This document shows positions 17,331 to 26,848 of a stretch of DNA of 64,000 bases, one piece after another (positions within the stretch are counted from its first letter, which is position 1; each line of letters opens with the position of its first letter). This DNA comes from Njordibacter sp937773555. GTDB taxonomy: Bacteria > Pseudomonadota > Gammaproteobacteria > Pseudomonadales > Balneatricaceae. The notes beneath the pieces are model-generated. The model was not told the origin of the DNA. It searched no databases and worked only from the letters and a program-made list of their open reading frames with translations. The stretch covers positions 1,984,001-2,048,000 of the forward strand of contig NZ_CP159830.1 of the NCBI RefSeq assembly GCF_047730085.1, read 5' to 3'. Made by a program: the position numbers and the translations under genes.

Positions 17331-18524
17331 ATGCAATTCTCTAAACTAACCAGCCGCATTAATGGCGAAGGTGCCGCCGCATGGGACCTTCATGAAATAG
17401 CCACGCATGCTGCGGCAGCAGGCGAAGATGTCATCGTATTAAGTGTAGGAGATCCTGACTTCGCTACCCCTAGAATTATCACCCAGGCGGCTATCGAAGC
17501 CCTTCAAGGGGGTGACACCCATTACCAATCAGTCAATGGGCGCCCTGAGGTTAGGCAGGTCATTGCCGAACAGTTTCAATCAGCTCAAATGACAGACCAA
17601 GGCCAGCAGCTAAGCGCAGGCAATGTTATGCTGTTTGCTGGTGCTCAAAATGCATTATTTGCTGCCAGTTTATGTTTATTAGACCCAGGTGATGAAGTAC
17701 TGGCCCTAGACCCAATGTATGTCACCTACGAAGCCACCTTGTGCGCATCTGGCGCAACTTTAGTTGCCGTGCCCATGTCTGCTGATAATGGTTTTCGCTT
17801 TGATGCCAATGCTGCACAAGCGGCTATTACCGCTAAAACCAAAGCGATACTCATCACCAACCCCAACAACCCTACAGGGGTGATGATGTCTGACAATGAA
17901 ATTGACACCATCTGTGACCTTGCCATAAAACATGATCTTTGGGTTATGGCGGATGAAGTCTATGGTCAGCTCATATTTGAAGGTGAGCACATCAGTATCG
18001 CCCAGCGACCGGGCATGTTTGAGCGCACAGTGACTTTAAACAGCCTATCAAAAACCTATGCCATGACCGGTTGGCGCGTAGGCTGGGCTATTGGGCCAGT
18101 GTCATTAATAGAGCATTTTTCTAACTTAGGCTTATGTATGTTATACGGTTTACCTGGGTTCACCCAAGCGGCTGCCTACGTTGCACTGCAGCAATCACAA
18201 GTCCACAGCGAACTCATTAGGGCAACCTTTAAACAGCGCAGAGACATAGTCTTAGGCGCACTCAGTAACATTAAAGCCACCCCTGTTCTTAAGCCTAGTG
18301 CCGGCATGTTTATTATGATGGATGTGAGAGCCTTGAGTATGAATGGCCTAGAATTTGCCACCGCTCTTTATAACACCACTGGCGTGGCAGTTCTTGATGC
18401 TGGTGCTTTTGGCAAAGCGTCATGCGGTTGGATACGCATTTCGTTTACTGTGGAGGACACCTTATTATTGGAAGCGTGTAAGCGTATTCGCAGTTTCATT
18501 GCCCAATGCCAGCAGGCCCTTTAA
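17331..18524 (+). CDS. aruH: Arginine:pyruvate transaminase (AruH-like)
   Basis: This is a 397-residue class-I/II PLP aminotransferase. The PLP lysine is Lys241 in NSLSKTYAMTGWRVGW, and the GDPDFATP and NPNNPTG motifs are intact. The N-terminal SRINGEGAAAWDLHEIA and the later LCMLYGLPGFTQAAA segments agree closely with Pseudomonas aeruginosa AruH, which converts L-arginine and pyruvate to 2-ketoarginine and alanine. The frame is open to 17289, but the ATG at 17331 follows AAAGG and leaves the operator outside the gene. The stop codon overlaps the aruI start (TAATG), so the two are coupled. Confidence 0.87.
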   Translation: MQFSKLTSRINGEGAAAWDLHEIATHAAAAGEDVIVLSVGDPDFATPRIITQAAIEALQGGDTHYQSVNGRPEVRQVIAEQFQSAQMTDQGQQLSAGNVMLFAGAQNALFAASLCLLDPGDEVLALDPMYVTYEATLCASGATLVAVPMSADNGFRFDANAAQAAITAKTKAILITNPNNPTGVMMSDNEIDTICDLAIKHDLWVMADEVYGQLIFEGEHISIAQRPGMFERTVTLNSLSKTYAMTGWRVGWAIGPVSLIEHFSNLGLCMLYGLPGFTQAAAYVALQQSQVHSELIRATFKQRRDIVLGALSNIKATPVLKPSAGMFIMMDVRALSMNGLEFATALYNTTGVAVLDAGAFGKASCGWIRISFTVEDTLLLEACKRIRSFIAQCQQAL

Positions 18525-20185
18525 TGAGTAATATAGCCCCACTAACCAAAGGTCAGCAGCTCATAGCGCTATTGGAAGCTTATGGTGTAGATACCGTATT
18601 TGGTATACCCGGTGTGCATACCCTAGAGTTATACCGCGGCTTAGCTGCCTCTAAAATTAAACACATTACACCCCGCCATGAGCAAGGCGCAGGGTTTATG
18701 GCGGATGGCTACGCTCGTATTACAGCAAAGCCAGGCGTATGTTTTGTAATTACAGGCCCGGGGCTCACTAACATTGCTACGGCCATGGGCCAAGCGCTTG
18801 GGGATAGCATTCCTATGCTTGTGATCTCTACAGTAAATTGTGCTGGCACAGAATCACAGGGTTGCCTGCACGCCATGCCAGAGCAGGCAAGCGTAATTAA
18901 ACCTCTTACAGTCGCTAGCTTTCAGCTCAATACTCATGACCATGTGACACACACGATTGCCCAAGTTTTTGCCGCCCTAAGTGACACTAATGGCACTCCA
19001 CTTGGCCCTGTGCACCTGCAAATTCCTCTAGACGTTATTGGGCAGCTAGCCACTGAAGAGGTGGCCAAAGTAGCGAAGCGACCTAACCCTGCTGATAACC
19101 AACACAGCGCCAAAGTTTTAGGGCAAATACACGATGCAGCGTCTATTATTAACCAACATAGCCAAATCGTTATTCTTGCAGGGGGTGGTGCAGTAAATGT
19201 AAACCAACAACTTCAGAAGCTTGCTAATACGCTTAACGCACCAGTAGTCACCACCATTAATGGCCGTGGACTTATGGCCGGCCACCCCTTATCTGTGCCT
19301 GCTAGCCCCAGTTTAAATGCAACACGTAGCTTGTTAGCACACGCTGATTGCGTTATCGCCCTAGGGACACAAATGGGGCAAACCGATTACGATATGGATG
19401 TGAACGGCAAATTCCCAGCTTTAAAAAACCTTATTCGCATCGACATTAACCCAAGCGCAGTCAATATGCCGAGGCAACTTGGGATCCACTGTAACCTGCT
19501 GCAAGCATTAACATACCTAACGCCCTTATTAGATCACAAAGGACTCTCTGCTAGCTTGGGTGAAGCCCGTGCACGCACCACCAGACAAGGCGCTTTTACA
19601 GAGCTATCTAGGGCTTATAAACAACACCATACCTTTTTAAGCACCATTACCAGCGCCCTACCTGAAACAATTATTGTGGGCGATTCAACCCAGCCAGTTT
19701 ATGGTGGTAATTGTTATTTTGAAGCCCCTGCACCAAAAACTTGGTTCAATTCTGCTACAGGATTTGGCACTCTAGGCTATGCGGTACCTGCGGCCATAGG
19801 CGCCGCCTTAGGTCGTCGCCTGCAATATAACCATCACCCTGTCGTTGCCTTAACGGGAGATGGGGGGTTACAGTTTTGTTTAGCTGAATTAGCCACTGCC
19901 AAAGCGCTTGAATTACCGATCATATTCATTGTGTGGAACAATCTAGGGTACGGTGAAATAGAATCTTCCATGTTGGCTGAGGGGATCACGCCTATTGGTG
20001 TGAGCCCTAAACCACCGAAATTAGATGCTCTCGCAAAAGCGTATAACATTGGCTTTGCAAAACTAAGCTCATTTACAGCACTCACTAAATTGCTAAAACA
20101 AAAGGCTAATATCACATCTCCCCTATTGCTGGAGGTAAATGAAGCGCTGATACTGCCTCAAATTGAACCCCAAACACCCTTTTGA
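18524..20185 (+). CDS. aruI: 5-guanidino-2-oxopentanoate (2-ketoarginine) decarboxylase (AruI-like)
   Basis: This is a 553-residue thiamine-diphosphate enzyme of the acetolactate-synthase fold. The N-terminal PYR domain holds the activating glutamate in TPRHEQGAGFMADGYAR. The C-terminal PP domain carries the GDGGLQFCLAEL...NN cofactor motif. The VFGIPGVHTLELYRGLA segment is characteristic of AruI rather than of anabolic acetolactate synthase. It would decarboxylate 2-ketoarginine to 4-guanidinobutyraldehyde. The start ATG at 18524 shares its A with the aruH stop codon. A matching guanidinobutyrase is not present in the window. Confidence 0.85.
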   Translation: MSNIAPLTKGQQLIALLEAYGVDTVFGIPGVHTLELYRGLAASKIKHITPRHEQGAGFMADGYARITAKPGVCFVITGPGLTNIATAMGQALGDSIPMLVISTVNCAGTESQGCLHAMPEQASVIKPLTVASFQLNTHDHVTHTIAQVFAALSDTNGTPLGPVHLQIPLDVIGQLATEEVAKVAKRPNPADNQHSAKVLGQIHDAASIINQHSQIVILAGGGAVNVNQQLQKLANTLNAPVVTTINGRGLMAGHPLSVPASPSLNATRSLLAHADCVIALGTQMGQTDYDMDVNGKFPALKNLIRIDINPSAVNMPRQLGIHCNLLQALTYLTPLLDHKGLSASLGEARARTTRQGAFTELSRAYKQHHTFLSTITSALPETIIVGDSTQPVYGGNCYFEAPAPKTWFNSATGFGTLGYAVPAAIGAALGRRLQYNHHPVVALTGDGGLQFCLAELATAKALELPIIFIVWNNLGYGEIESSMLAEGITPIGVSPKPPKLDALAKAYNIGFAKLSSFTALTKLLKQKANITSPLLLEVNEALILPQIEPQTPF

Positions 20186-20358
20186 AAATAAGTGCCTAAA
20201 CTGACAAAAGGGGCTTGAGGCAGTGCTTAAAAAGAGCCCCTGAACAGTAGCCTAACGAATACCCATTTAACCCGCATATTACCCTAACCCAAGGCCAACT
20301 TAAGATAATGTAATTTCTGTTATTATGTGGCTTTTTATCATCATCTGGTGGCCACTTA

Positions 20359-21477
20359 ATGTTGAAAAGAATTAGTTTATATAGCCTAAGCTTCATTGTT
20401 ATTGTTAGCATTACGTTTACCTTGGGTCATAGGTATATTATGCCTATTTTAATCCCTCTAAACGACCTTCCCAAACCCACAGGTGAATACTCAGTAGGCA
20501 CCCAAATTTTCGAATGGACAGACCAAAGTAGAGATGAGTGGTTTACCAAAATACAAGGGGATAAGCGCCGTATGGTGGTGCAAACCTGGTATCCAACAGA
20601 AGCATCAAACGCCGCCCCACAGGCCTACCTTGCTAAACCCGATCAATGGTTACCTGCCCTTAGTAAAGTGTTAGGTCTACCACAATTTTTATTTAATCAC
20701 CTCAAAGATCTAAACACCCACTCTATACCCAACGCCCCGTTGCACCCACAGGTTAAATATACCCCTTTAGTGGTGTTCTCACACGGCCTTCGGGGTATGC
20801 GCTTTCAGAACACAGCACAGTTTGAAGCCCTAGCTAGTAGGGGCTACATCGTCGTTTCAGCAGACCATACTTATGATGCCAGTCTTACCCTTTTTAACGA
20901 CGGCACTAGCGCTAACTTTCGGTCGGGATATGAAGGCGAACTTACTACGGAACAATTCTGGGCTTTGCGTACCCCTCAGTTAAATACCCGCGTGGCTGAT
21001 ATCACCTTTATCATTGATACAGTAACTGAAAAAAGCATCGCTAATGACCCAATTTGGGGTGCAGCAAATCTAGATCACATTGGCCTATTTGGCCACTCAT
21101 ACGGGGGGGCAACTAGCATCATTGTTGCCAGCCAAGACCCCCGCATAGACGCTACCATCATTTTAGATGGATGGCTGGTACCTGTGCCTGAAAAAATAAT
21201 TGATCAAGGTATTAGTACCGCATTACTTTACATTGGCCAAGCATCTTGGCCTAACCCGGTAAATTACCAAAAACTTGAAAAACTACTTAATAACAGCCCA
21301 CAACACAGCTCTATTCTTATGCCGGGTACAAAACATTTCGATTTTTCAGATACCCCGCTTTTTTCACCCCTGATGCAAATAGCAGGGCTTGCAGGTACTA
21401 TACCCGCTAACGAATTAGCAACAGATTTAGAAGATAAAATTGTGAGCTTTTTTAACCTGCATTTAAAGGATCATTAA
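20359..21477 (+). CDS. PAF-acetylhydrolase-like alpha/beta hydrolase
   Basis: This is a 372-residue hydrolase with an N-terminal hydrophobic anchor or signal (about 5-28). The nucleophile elbow GHSYGGATS and the later GTKHFDFSD histidine region match the platelet-activating factor acetylhydrolase isoform II/dienelactone-hydrolase type. The oxyanion-side segment VVFSHGLRGMRFQ is also typical. It probably cleaves short acyl esters at or outside the inner membrane. pilD begins 3 bp after its stop codon, so they share a transcript, but no functional link is evident. Confidence 0.8.
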   Translation: MLKRISLYSLSFIVIVSITFTLGHRYIMPILIPLNDLPKPTGEYSVGTQIFEWTDQSRDEWFTKIQGDKRRMVVQTWYPTEASNAAPQAYLAKPDQWLPALSKVLGLPQFLFNHLKDLNTHSIPNAPLHPQVKYTPLVVFSHGLRGMRFQNTAQFEALASRGYIVVSADHTYDASLTLFNDGTSANFRSGYEGELTTEQFWALRTPQLNTRVADITFIIDTVTEKSIANDPIWGAANLDHIGLFGHSYGGATSIIVASQDPRIDATIILDGWLVPVPEKIIDQGISTALLYIGQASWPNPVNYQKLEKLLNNSPQHSSILMPGTKHFDFSDTPLFSPLMQIAGLAGTIPANELATDLEDKIVSFFNLHLKDH

Positions 21478-21479
21478 AA

Positions 21480-22355
21480 ATGACTAATTACCCATTAATT
21501 GATGTGTTACAACAATACCCTCAATTTTGGTTAGTTAGCACAGCCTTGCTTAGCCTATTAGTTGGCAGCTTTTTAAACCTCGTCATCCATAGGCTGCCTA
21601 TAGCAATGCAACAAGAATGGCAGCAAGAGTGTCGTGTATTACTGGAACTACCTGCAAGTAATCAACAGTTGTCAAGCCCGGCACTGGCGTCTATTGCATG
21701 GCCAGCGTCTCATTGTCCACAGTGCCAAACCCCATTAAAAGCCTGGCACAACATTCCTATCATTTCATATTTATTTTTACGTGGTAAATGTGCTTTTTGT
21801 AACACTAGCATTAGCCAGCGATACCCACTAATTGAGCTATTAACCGCCAGCTTAGGCCTGATGATTGCTTGGCTGTTAGGACCAAGCATAGCCACTGTAA
21901 TGACGTTACTATTGATGTATATGCTGGTGGCCTTAAGCTTTATCGACTTGGACCATAAGTTATTACCAGACCAGCTTACCCTGCCTTTATTGTGGCTAGG
22001 CTTAGCCGTTAATTCATTTGGTTTAGTCACCGACCTACAGGGTGCATTTTGGGGTGCCGTAGCGGGTTATGTGTCTTTGTGGCTAGTTTATTGGGGCTTC
22101 CGTTTGGCTACTGGTAAGCATGGCATGGGCTATGGAGATTTTAAGTTACTTGCAGCGCTGGGCGCTTGGCTTGGATGGCAAGCCTTGCCAGTTATCGTTT
22201 TGGTTTCTGCCGTGGCGGGCATCATTGTAGGATTAGCACTGCGCATCAGAACACCACCAACCGACCCTCAGATGCCCTTTGGGCCATTTTTATCAGTGGG
22301 CGGTTTAGTTTATCTACTCTGGGGTGAACAACTGTGGCGTTTTTTTGGGTCTTGA
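21480..22355 (+). CDS. pilD: Prepilin peptidase / N-methyltransferase PilD (A24 family)
   Basis: This is a 291-residue inner-membrane aspartyl protease that processes type IV prepilins and type II secretion pseudopilins. The cytoplasmic N-terminal domain has the two-CxxC zinc motif (CPQCQ and CAFCN). The catalytic aspartates lie in FIDLDHKLLPDQLTLP and GYGDFKLLAALGAWLG. It is usually linked to pilB/pilC, but here those are absent and it follows a hydrolase gene. It is convergent with msrP (8-bp gap). Confidence 0.93.
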   Translation: MTNYPLIDVLQQYPQFWLVSTALLSLLVGSFLNLVIHRLPIAMQQEWQQECRVLLELPASNQQLSSPALASIAWPASHCPQCQTPLKAWHNIPIISYLFLRGKCAFCNTSISQRYPLIELLTASLGLMIAWLLGPSIATVMTLLLMYMLVALSFIDLDHKLLPDQLTLPLLWLGLAVNSFGLVTDLQGAFWGAVAGYVSLWLVYWGFRLATGKHGMGYGDFKLLAALGAWLGWQALPVIVLVSAVAGIIVGLALRIRTPPTDPQMPFGPFLSVGGLVYLLWGEQLWRFFGS

Positions 22356-22363
22356 TAACTGCC

Positions 22364-23308
22364 TTAGTAAAAGTACAAACGGTTGTCTAAATCTGGGTAC
22401 ATATGGCCTACTTCGTCTGCGTAGCCGTTATATAACAGCGTGGGTTTACGGCCTAATTCACCAATAACCCGCTCGGTGGCTTGAGTCCACCGTGGATGAT
22501 CAAACCGTGGATTAACGTTGGCATAAAAGCCATACTCACGCTTATTTTGTAACCACCACGTGTTCTGAGGCATTTGCTCCACTAATTCAATTTTAACAAT
22601 CGATTTAGCGTATTTAAAACCGTATTTCCAAGGTACCACCAAACGGATCGGTGCGCCATTTTGTTGCTCTAAGGGCTGATCATAAATACCCGTAGCTAAT
22701 AATGTTAACGGATTCATAGCCTCCTCTATAGTTAGGCCTTCAACATAAGGCCCACCAGCCCAATCAGCATTAGGCATTTGTTGCGCATCATTGAGCGTTG
22801 TGAAACGCACAAACTTAGCTTTACTATTAGGTTGAGCAGCGTCAATGATGTCTGCCAATTTAATACCGTTCCACGGAATCACCATAGACCACGCCTCTAC
22901 ACAACGAAAACGATACACGTGGTTCTCTATGGCATGCTCACCTTTAATCTCTTCGATGTCATAAAAACCGGGTTTATTTGCACCCTCACCGCCAATCTCC
23001 ACACTCCAAGGTGAGGTCATCAGAGTTTTAGCTGCTTTTGCAGGGTCATCTTTGTTATAGCCAAATTCGTAGTAGTTGTTATAACCTGTAACTGTTTCAT
23101 ATGGCGTAGGTTTTAATGGTTGGCTCTGTGTTCCTGGCTGAGTAGACACAGGAGGAAACAGCTCATTGACCTCATCCGGCTTTTGTTGAAGCAGGCCATA
23201 GCCTTTGTCTAGCAGTGGCACAGCTAATACCCCCAGACCCGCAGCAATTAGAGTGCGTCGCCTTTTAAATACTTTTTCTGGTGTTATTTCAGACGACTTA
23301 ACGGGCAT
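22364..23308 (-). CDS. msrP: Protein-methionine-sulfoxide reductase catalytic subunit MsrP
   Basis: This is a 314-residue periplasmic molybdopterin enzyme that repairs oxidised methionine in envelope proteins. The N-terminus has a Tat-type signal (KRRRTLIAAGLGVLAVPLL). The molybdenum cysteine is in YRFRCVEAWSMVIPWNG, and the family C-terminus (NPRFDHPRWTQATERVIGE) is present. Its start overlaps the msrQ stop by 11 bp, with msrQ placed first. In Proteobacteria this pair is often induced by HOCl or metal stress; no regulator is adjacent here. Confidence 0.95.
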   Translation of the reverse strand: MPVKSSEITPEKVFKRRRTLIAAGLGVLAVPLLDKGYGLLQQKPDEVNELFPPVSTQPGTQSQPLKPTPYETVTGYNNYYEFGYNKDDPAKAAKTLMTSPWSVEIGGEGANKPGFYDIEEIKGEHAIENHVYRFRCVEAWSMVIPWNGIKLADIIDAAQPNSKAKFVRFTTLNDAQQMPNADWAGGPYVEGLTIEEAMNPLTLLATGIYDQPLEQQNGAPIRLVVPWKYGFKYAKSIVKIELVEQMPQNTWWLQNKREYGFYANVNPRFDHPRWTQATERVIGELGRKPTLLYNGYADEVGHMYPDLDNRLYFY

Positions 23309-23897
23309 GACGGTATCTCCAAAAAAGCAGTAAAATGAGGACTAAGCCCATAAATAGTGGCTCGAACATGGCCGTTTTTTGTGCCATAAAGTGATGAACG
23401 ATGACCGCAGCAACAGCCACATAAGTGAGCGTATGGAGTAATTGCCATTTACGATAACCAAAGTATTTAACGGCGCGATGGTTAGATGTAATGGCTAAAG
23501 GAGTAAGCAAAATAAAGGCTAAAATACCTAATAAAATAAATAAGTTACCAGCAATTTCATCTAGCATTAGCTGCCAATCATAGTAGAATTCAAGAGTAAT
23601 CCAAATGAGCAAATGCATCGTGGCATAGATAAAGCCCCAGACACCAATATTCCGTCGCATCGACAGATGACGCTTAACCCAATTAAAGCGCTGACTTAAA
23701 GGCGTAAAAAGTAGGCTGATGAGCAATAAATAAGCCCCATATCGACCTGTAAAATCCCGCAGGTCAGAGACTAGATCTGGCCCTTTTATGGCATCATACA
23801 TACCCCAGATTAAAACCAGGCACAGGCCAATATTTAGCAGGTGTTTACGCGATGCTATGGGTATTCTGGGTACTCCCACAAACGACTCCTTATCCAC
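23298..23897 (-). CDS. msrQ: Heme-binding membrane subunit MsrQ
   Basis: This is a 199-residue inner-membrane cytochrome b with about six helices, the partner of MsrP. Paired histidines (ATMHLLIW, KWQLLHTLTYVAVAAVIVHHFM) fit the YedZ heme ligands. It takes electrons from the quinone pool or flavin reductase and hands them to MsrP. It is the first gene of the pair, transcribed away from the hybrid kinase, with a 211-bp divergent gap. Confidence 0.93.
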   Translation of the reverse strand: MDKESFVGVPRIPIASRKHLLNIGLCLVLIWGMYDAIKGPDLVSDLRDFTGRYGAYLLLISLLFTPLSQRFNWVKRHLSMRRNIGVWGFIYATMHLLIWITLEFYYDWQLMLDEIAGNLFILLGILAFILLTPLAITSNHRAVKYFGYRKWQLLHTLTYVAVAAVIVHHFMAQKTAMFEPLFMGLVLILLLFWRYRHAR

Positions 23898-24108
23898 TTA
23901 TTTAATCCCTTATTTACAAAAAAATGCAGACATTAACCAGCACTAGCAATAATGTCCAAAAATTATAGCAGATAAAAATTACTTAGCATTGTAATAAATT
24001 GACCCGAAACCTTGAGCAACGCAACGCTCCTTTTATCTAAACTTGACCAGAGGCATATTGATGGGGATAATTTAACCCTATTGGATACTTGGTTAAAACC
24101 ATAACAAC

Positions 24109-26841
24109 ATGGCTTTTTTCAACATAAACACACCACTTTGGCAGCAGCTCAGCTTAATTTTATTACTATTGATTAGTGCGGCTTCCAGTGCCAGTTCTAT
24201 ACCCAACTTTAACTTGACTGGTGATACAAACGTATCTAGCATAACTAGCTTACATTGGATGGACATCAGCAAAAAATCAACCCCCACCGAAGCTAAAGCT
24301 TCATTAGCTGATGGTGACCTGGTCATAGGAAATTTCAATATTCCTTTAACAGATGCCAGTCATTGGTTTGCTGTCACCCTCACTAACACCACTGATCACC
24401 CACTGACCCCTAGCTTATATATGCGCCAAGCATACCCAAACAAAGTGAACCTTCATTATATGCAAGAAGGCCAGTGGGTCACCCTCCTTAATGGGACAGA
24501 TATTGCATTAAAAAAACGGCAGGTTGACAACCTGCCACCCATATTTAACCTCGCCCTAGATACTCAGGAAAGCCAAACTTTTTACCTTGAAGTTCATAGT
24601 AAAATAAAACTACTGATGATAGACATCAATTTAGGTGAAGCACAAAAAAGCGCCACTTTAAATTCGTTACATTTGACAATAATAAAAATATTTCTTGGTG
24701 CTGCACTTATAATTTCCTTAATCAATACATTGATGTACTGGTCTTTTAAAGACCGTATTTACATCTACTACACTGCCTATGTTCTAAGTTTTATTTCAGC
24801 GACCTTTGTGATCAACTCTTTTGACCTGTATTTCGATTGGCATATGCAGGATAGAAACATATTGTTTTTAACCTATCACAGCATGATCATTTTCATTTCT
24901 TTATTTATAGCAGAGGTGCTTCAAACTGAGCGTCGCATGCCTTGGATAAACTTTATATTAAGAGCCTGTCGGTGGTTAGCATTGGTTACTGCCATTTTAA
25001 CGTTAGTTGATGGCAATTACTTCTCTTACACCATAGTTGCCTTTATACCTGTATCAACATTTTTTTTGGTCATCTTAATTTATGCCAATCTAGTGGGCAA
25101 CTCTAGCGCAAACCTTTTGGCTATCGGTGTTGCCCTATTTTTAAGTGGTATTATTCTCAGCCAGCTAGTGAACTCCGGGGTCGTTCCTGTAAACGTAGTG
25201 ACTGAGCATGGAAATATTATTGGATCCTTGGCAGAAATGATAATTTTTTCAGTCGCTTTGTTTAGACGAGTAGTCAACCTAAACGCAGCTAATACTGACT
25301 TGTTAAACCAAACTCAGGACGCTAAAAATAAGTTAGAAAAAACGGTGACACAGCGCACAGAAGAACTTAACCAAGCAAAGCAAGCAGCTGAGCAAGCTAA
25401 CGAAGCCCGCAGTGATTTTTTTGCCAACGTCAACCACGAGATGCGCACGCCACTTAATGGTATTCTTGGCATGATAGAGATTATCAGTGAGCAGCAAGAA
25501 AAAATAATATCTACTCGGTATTTGAAAACACTGAAAACAGCCAGCCATCAACTCTCAAGCCTCATTAACAACGTGCTAGACCACTCTAAACTAAATCATC
25601 ATGCAGAATTAGAAGTTCAAGTCACCAACTTCAATCTACTAGACCTCATCGATGAGTTAGAAGACATTTTTCTTAATATGGCCGAGGATAAGGGTATATT
25701 ACTCAACCTTCAGGCGGCCGATGGCCTGTCTTTGGGCCGCCAAGGAGATTATATAAAACTTCGGCAAGTTCTCATTAATCTTCTGGGTAACGCGATCAAG
25801 TTTACCGATTCAGGGCAGGTTAAACTCATCATAGTAAAAGGCCCGTCAGAAGAAGACCTCATTTTTAGAGTTAGTGACACCGGTTGCGGCATTTCAGACG
25901 ATCAAATTGAGCATATTTTTCATGCTTACAATCAAGTTTCAAGGAATACAAACTTCAGGCAATCCGGCACGGGTCTGGGGCTTGCCATTTCTAAAAAGCT
26001 AAGCCTTATTATGGGTGGCACCCTAGAGGTTAAGTCTGAGCTAGGAGAAGGTGCCCAATTTAACCTTTGTCTAAGACTCAAGCCCGTTATCTGGCGCGAT
26101 AAAGATGACGCTAGTAAAGCTCACGCTATAAAGACCGTAGATCTATCCGATAAGTGTATTTTAGTAGTCGACGATTCTGAGATCAATCAGCAAGTAGTGA
26201 ACGCATTTTTGGCATCTTCAGGAATTAGGTTAATTGCTGCTAAAAATAGCCAACAAGCCTTAGATCAATTTAAACAAGGGGGTATTGATGTTGTATTAAT
26301 GGACTTGCACATGGGCACAGTTAATGGCATTGAAGCAATCCAAAACATAAGAAATTTTGAAACTAATAACAAGGTTGAACATTGCCCCATTGTAATGCAT
26401 ACCGCCGATACAGGGAAAGATGTGTTACGGCAAGCTCTCCACGCTGGCGCAGACCATTGTTTATATAAGCCTTACACTCAAATAGAACTACTCAGCATAC
26501 TGTGTGATTTCTTTGAATTAGATTTTGATAGCCAAGAGATAGATGCGGTCGAAGTAACCAACATGAGGTCTGTGGTTGACAAATTTTTGGAGCACAGCAA
26601 TATATCTCTTAAGCAATGTTACAGTCACATAGAGCTTGGAGACTTTGAGTCCTTAAGCCAAGAAATTCATCAAATGCTGGGTAGTTGCGGTGTGTTTGGA
26701 GCAACCTCTATGTATGCCACACTACAAAAGATGGAAAGCTTGTTGGATGAAAATAAACAGGAACCCTCTGCCCTATTGTTATTACTAGCAACGGCGACAG
26801 GCCAACTAAACATGTATCACCAAGCTGCACAGCAACCATAG
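24109..26841 (+). CDS. 7TMR-DISM hybrid sensor histidine kinase with REC and HPt domains
   Basis: This is a 910-residue membrane kinase. Domains in order: signal peptide (1-29), periplasmic 7TMR-DISM extracellular domain (about 40-170), seven helices (about 185-390), coiled coil (395-435), HisKA with His443 (NVNHEMRTPLNG), HATPase (LINLLGNAIKFTDSG, DTGCGIS, GTGLGLAIS), receiver with Asp732 (VVLMDLHMG) and a C-terminal HPt with His854 (EIHQMLGSCGVFGA). The HPt lysine after the histidine is replaced by a hydrophobic residue. Extracellular domains of this type often sense carbohydrates or membrane signals. The convergent NarL-type regulator 7 bp away is the likely output of the phosphorelay. Confidence 0.92.
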   Translation: MAFFNINTPLWQQLSLILLLLISAASSASSIPNFNLTGDTNVSSITSLHWMDISKKSTPTEAKASLADGDLVIGNFNIPLTDASHWFAVTLTNTTDHPLTPSLYMRQAYPNKVNLHYMQEGQWVTLLNGTDIALKKRQVDNLPPIFNLALDTQESQTFYLEVHSKIKLLMIDINLGEAQKSATLNSLHLTIIKIFLGAALIISLINTLMYWSFKDRIYIYYTAYVLSFISATFVINSFDLYFDWHMQDRNILFLTYHSMIIFISLFIAEVLQTERRMPWINFILRACRWLALVTAILTLVDGNYFSYTIVAFIPVSTFFLVILIYANLVGNSSANLLAIGVALFLSGIILSQLVNSGVVPVNVVTEHGNIIGSLAEMIIFSVALFRRVVNLNAANTDLLNQTQDAKNKLEKTVTQRTEELNQAKQAAEQANEARSDFFANVNHEMRTPLNGILGMIEIISEQQEKIISTRYLKTLKTASHQLSSLINNVLDHSKLNHHAELEVQVTNFNLLDLIDELEDIFLNMAEDKGILLNLQAADGLSLGRQGDYIKLRQVLINLLGNAIKFTDSGQVKLIIVKGPSEEDLIFRVSDTGCGISDDQIEHIFHAYNQVSRNTNFRQSGTGLGLAISKKLSLIMGGTLEVKSELGEGAQFNLCLRLKPVIWRDKDDASKAHAIKTVDLSDKCILVVDDSEINQQVVNAFLASSGIRLIAAKNSQQALDQFKQGGIDVVLMDLHMGTVNGIEAIQNIRNFETNNKVEHCPIVMHTADTGKDVLRQALHAGADHCLYKPYTQIELLSILCDFFELDFDSQEIDAVEVTNMRSVVDKFLEHSNISLKQCYSHIELGDFESLSQEIHQMLGSCGVFGATSMYATLQKMESLLDENKQEPSALLLLLATATGQLNMYHQAAQQP

Positions 26842-26848
26842 TCTATGA

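Noticed and set aside
20209..20241. Terminator after aruI
   Set aside because: A 7-bp AGGGGCT/AGCCCCT inverted repeat exists, but its loop is 19 nt and no T-run follows.
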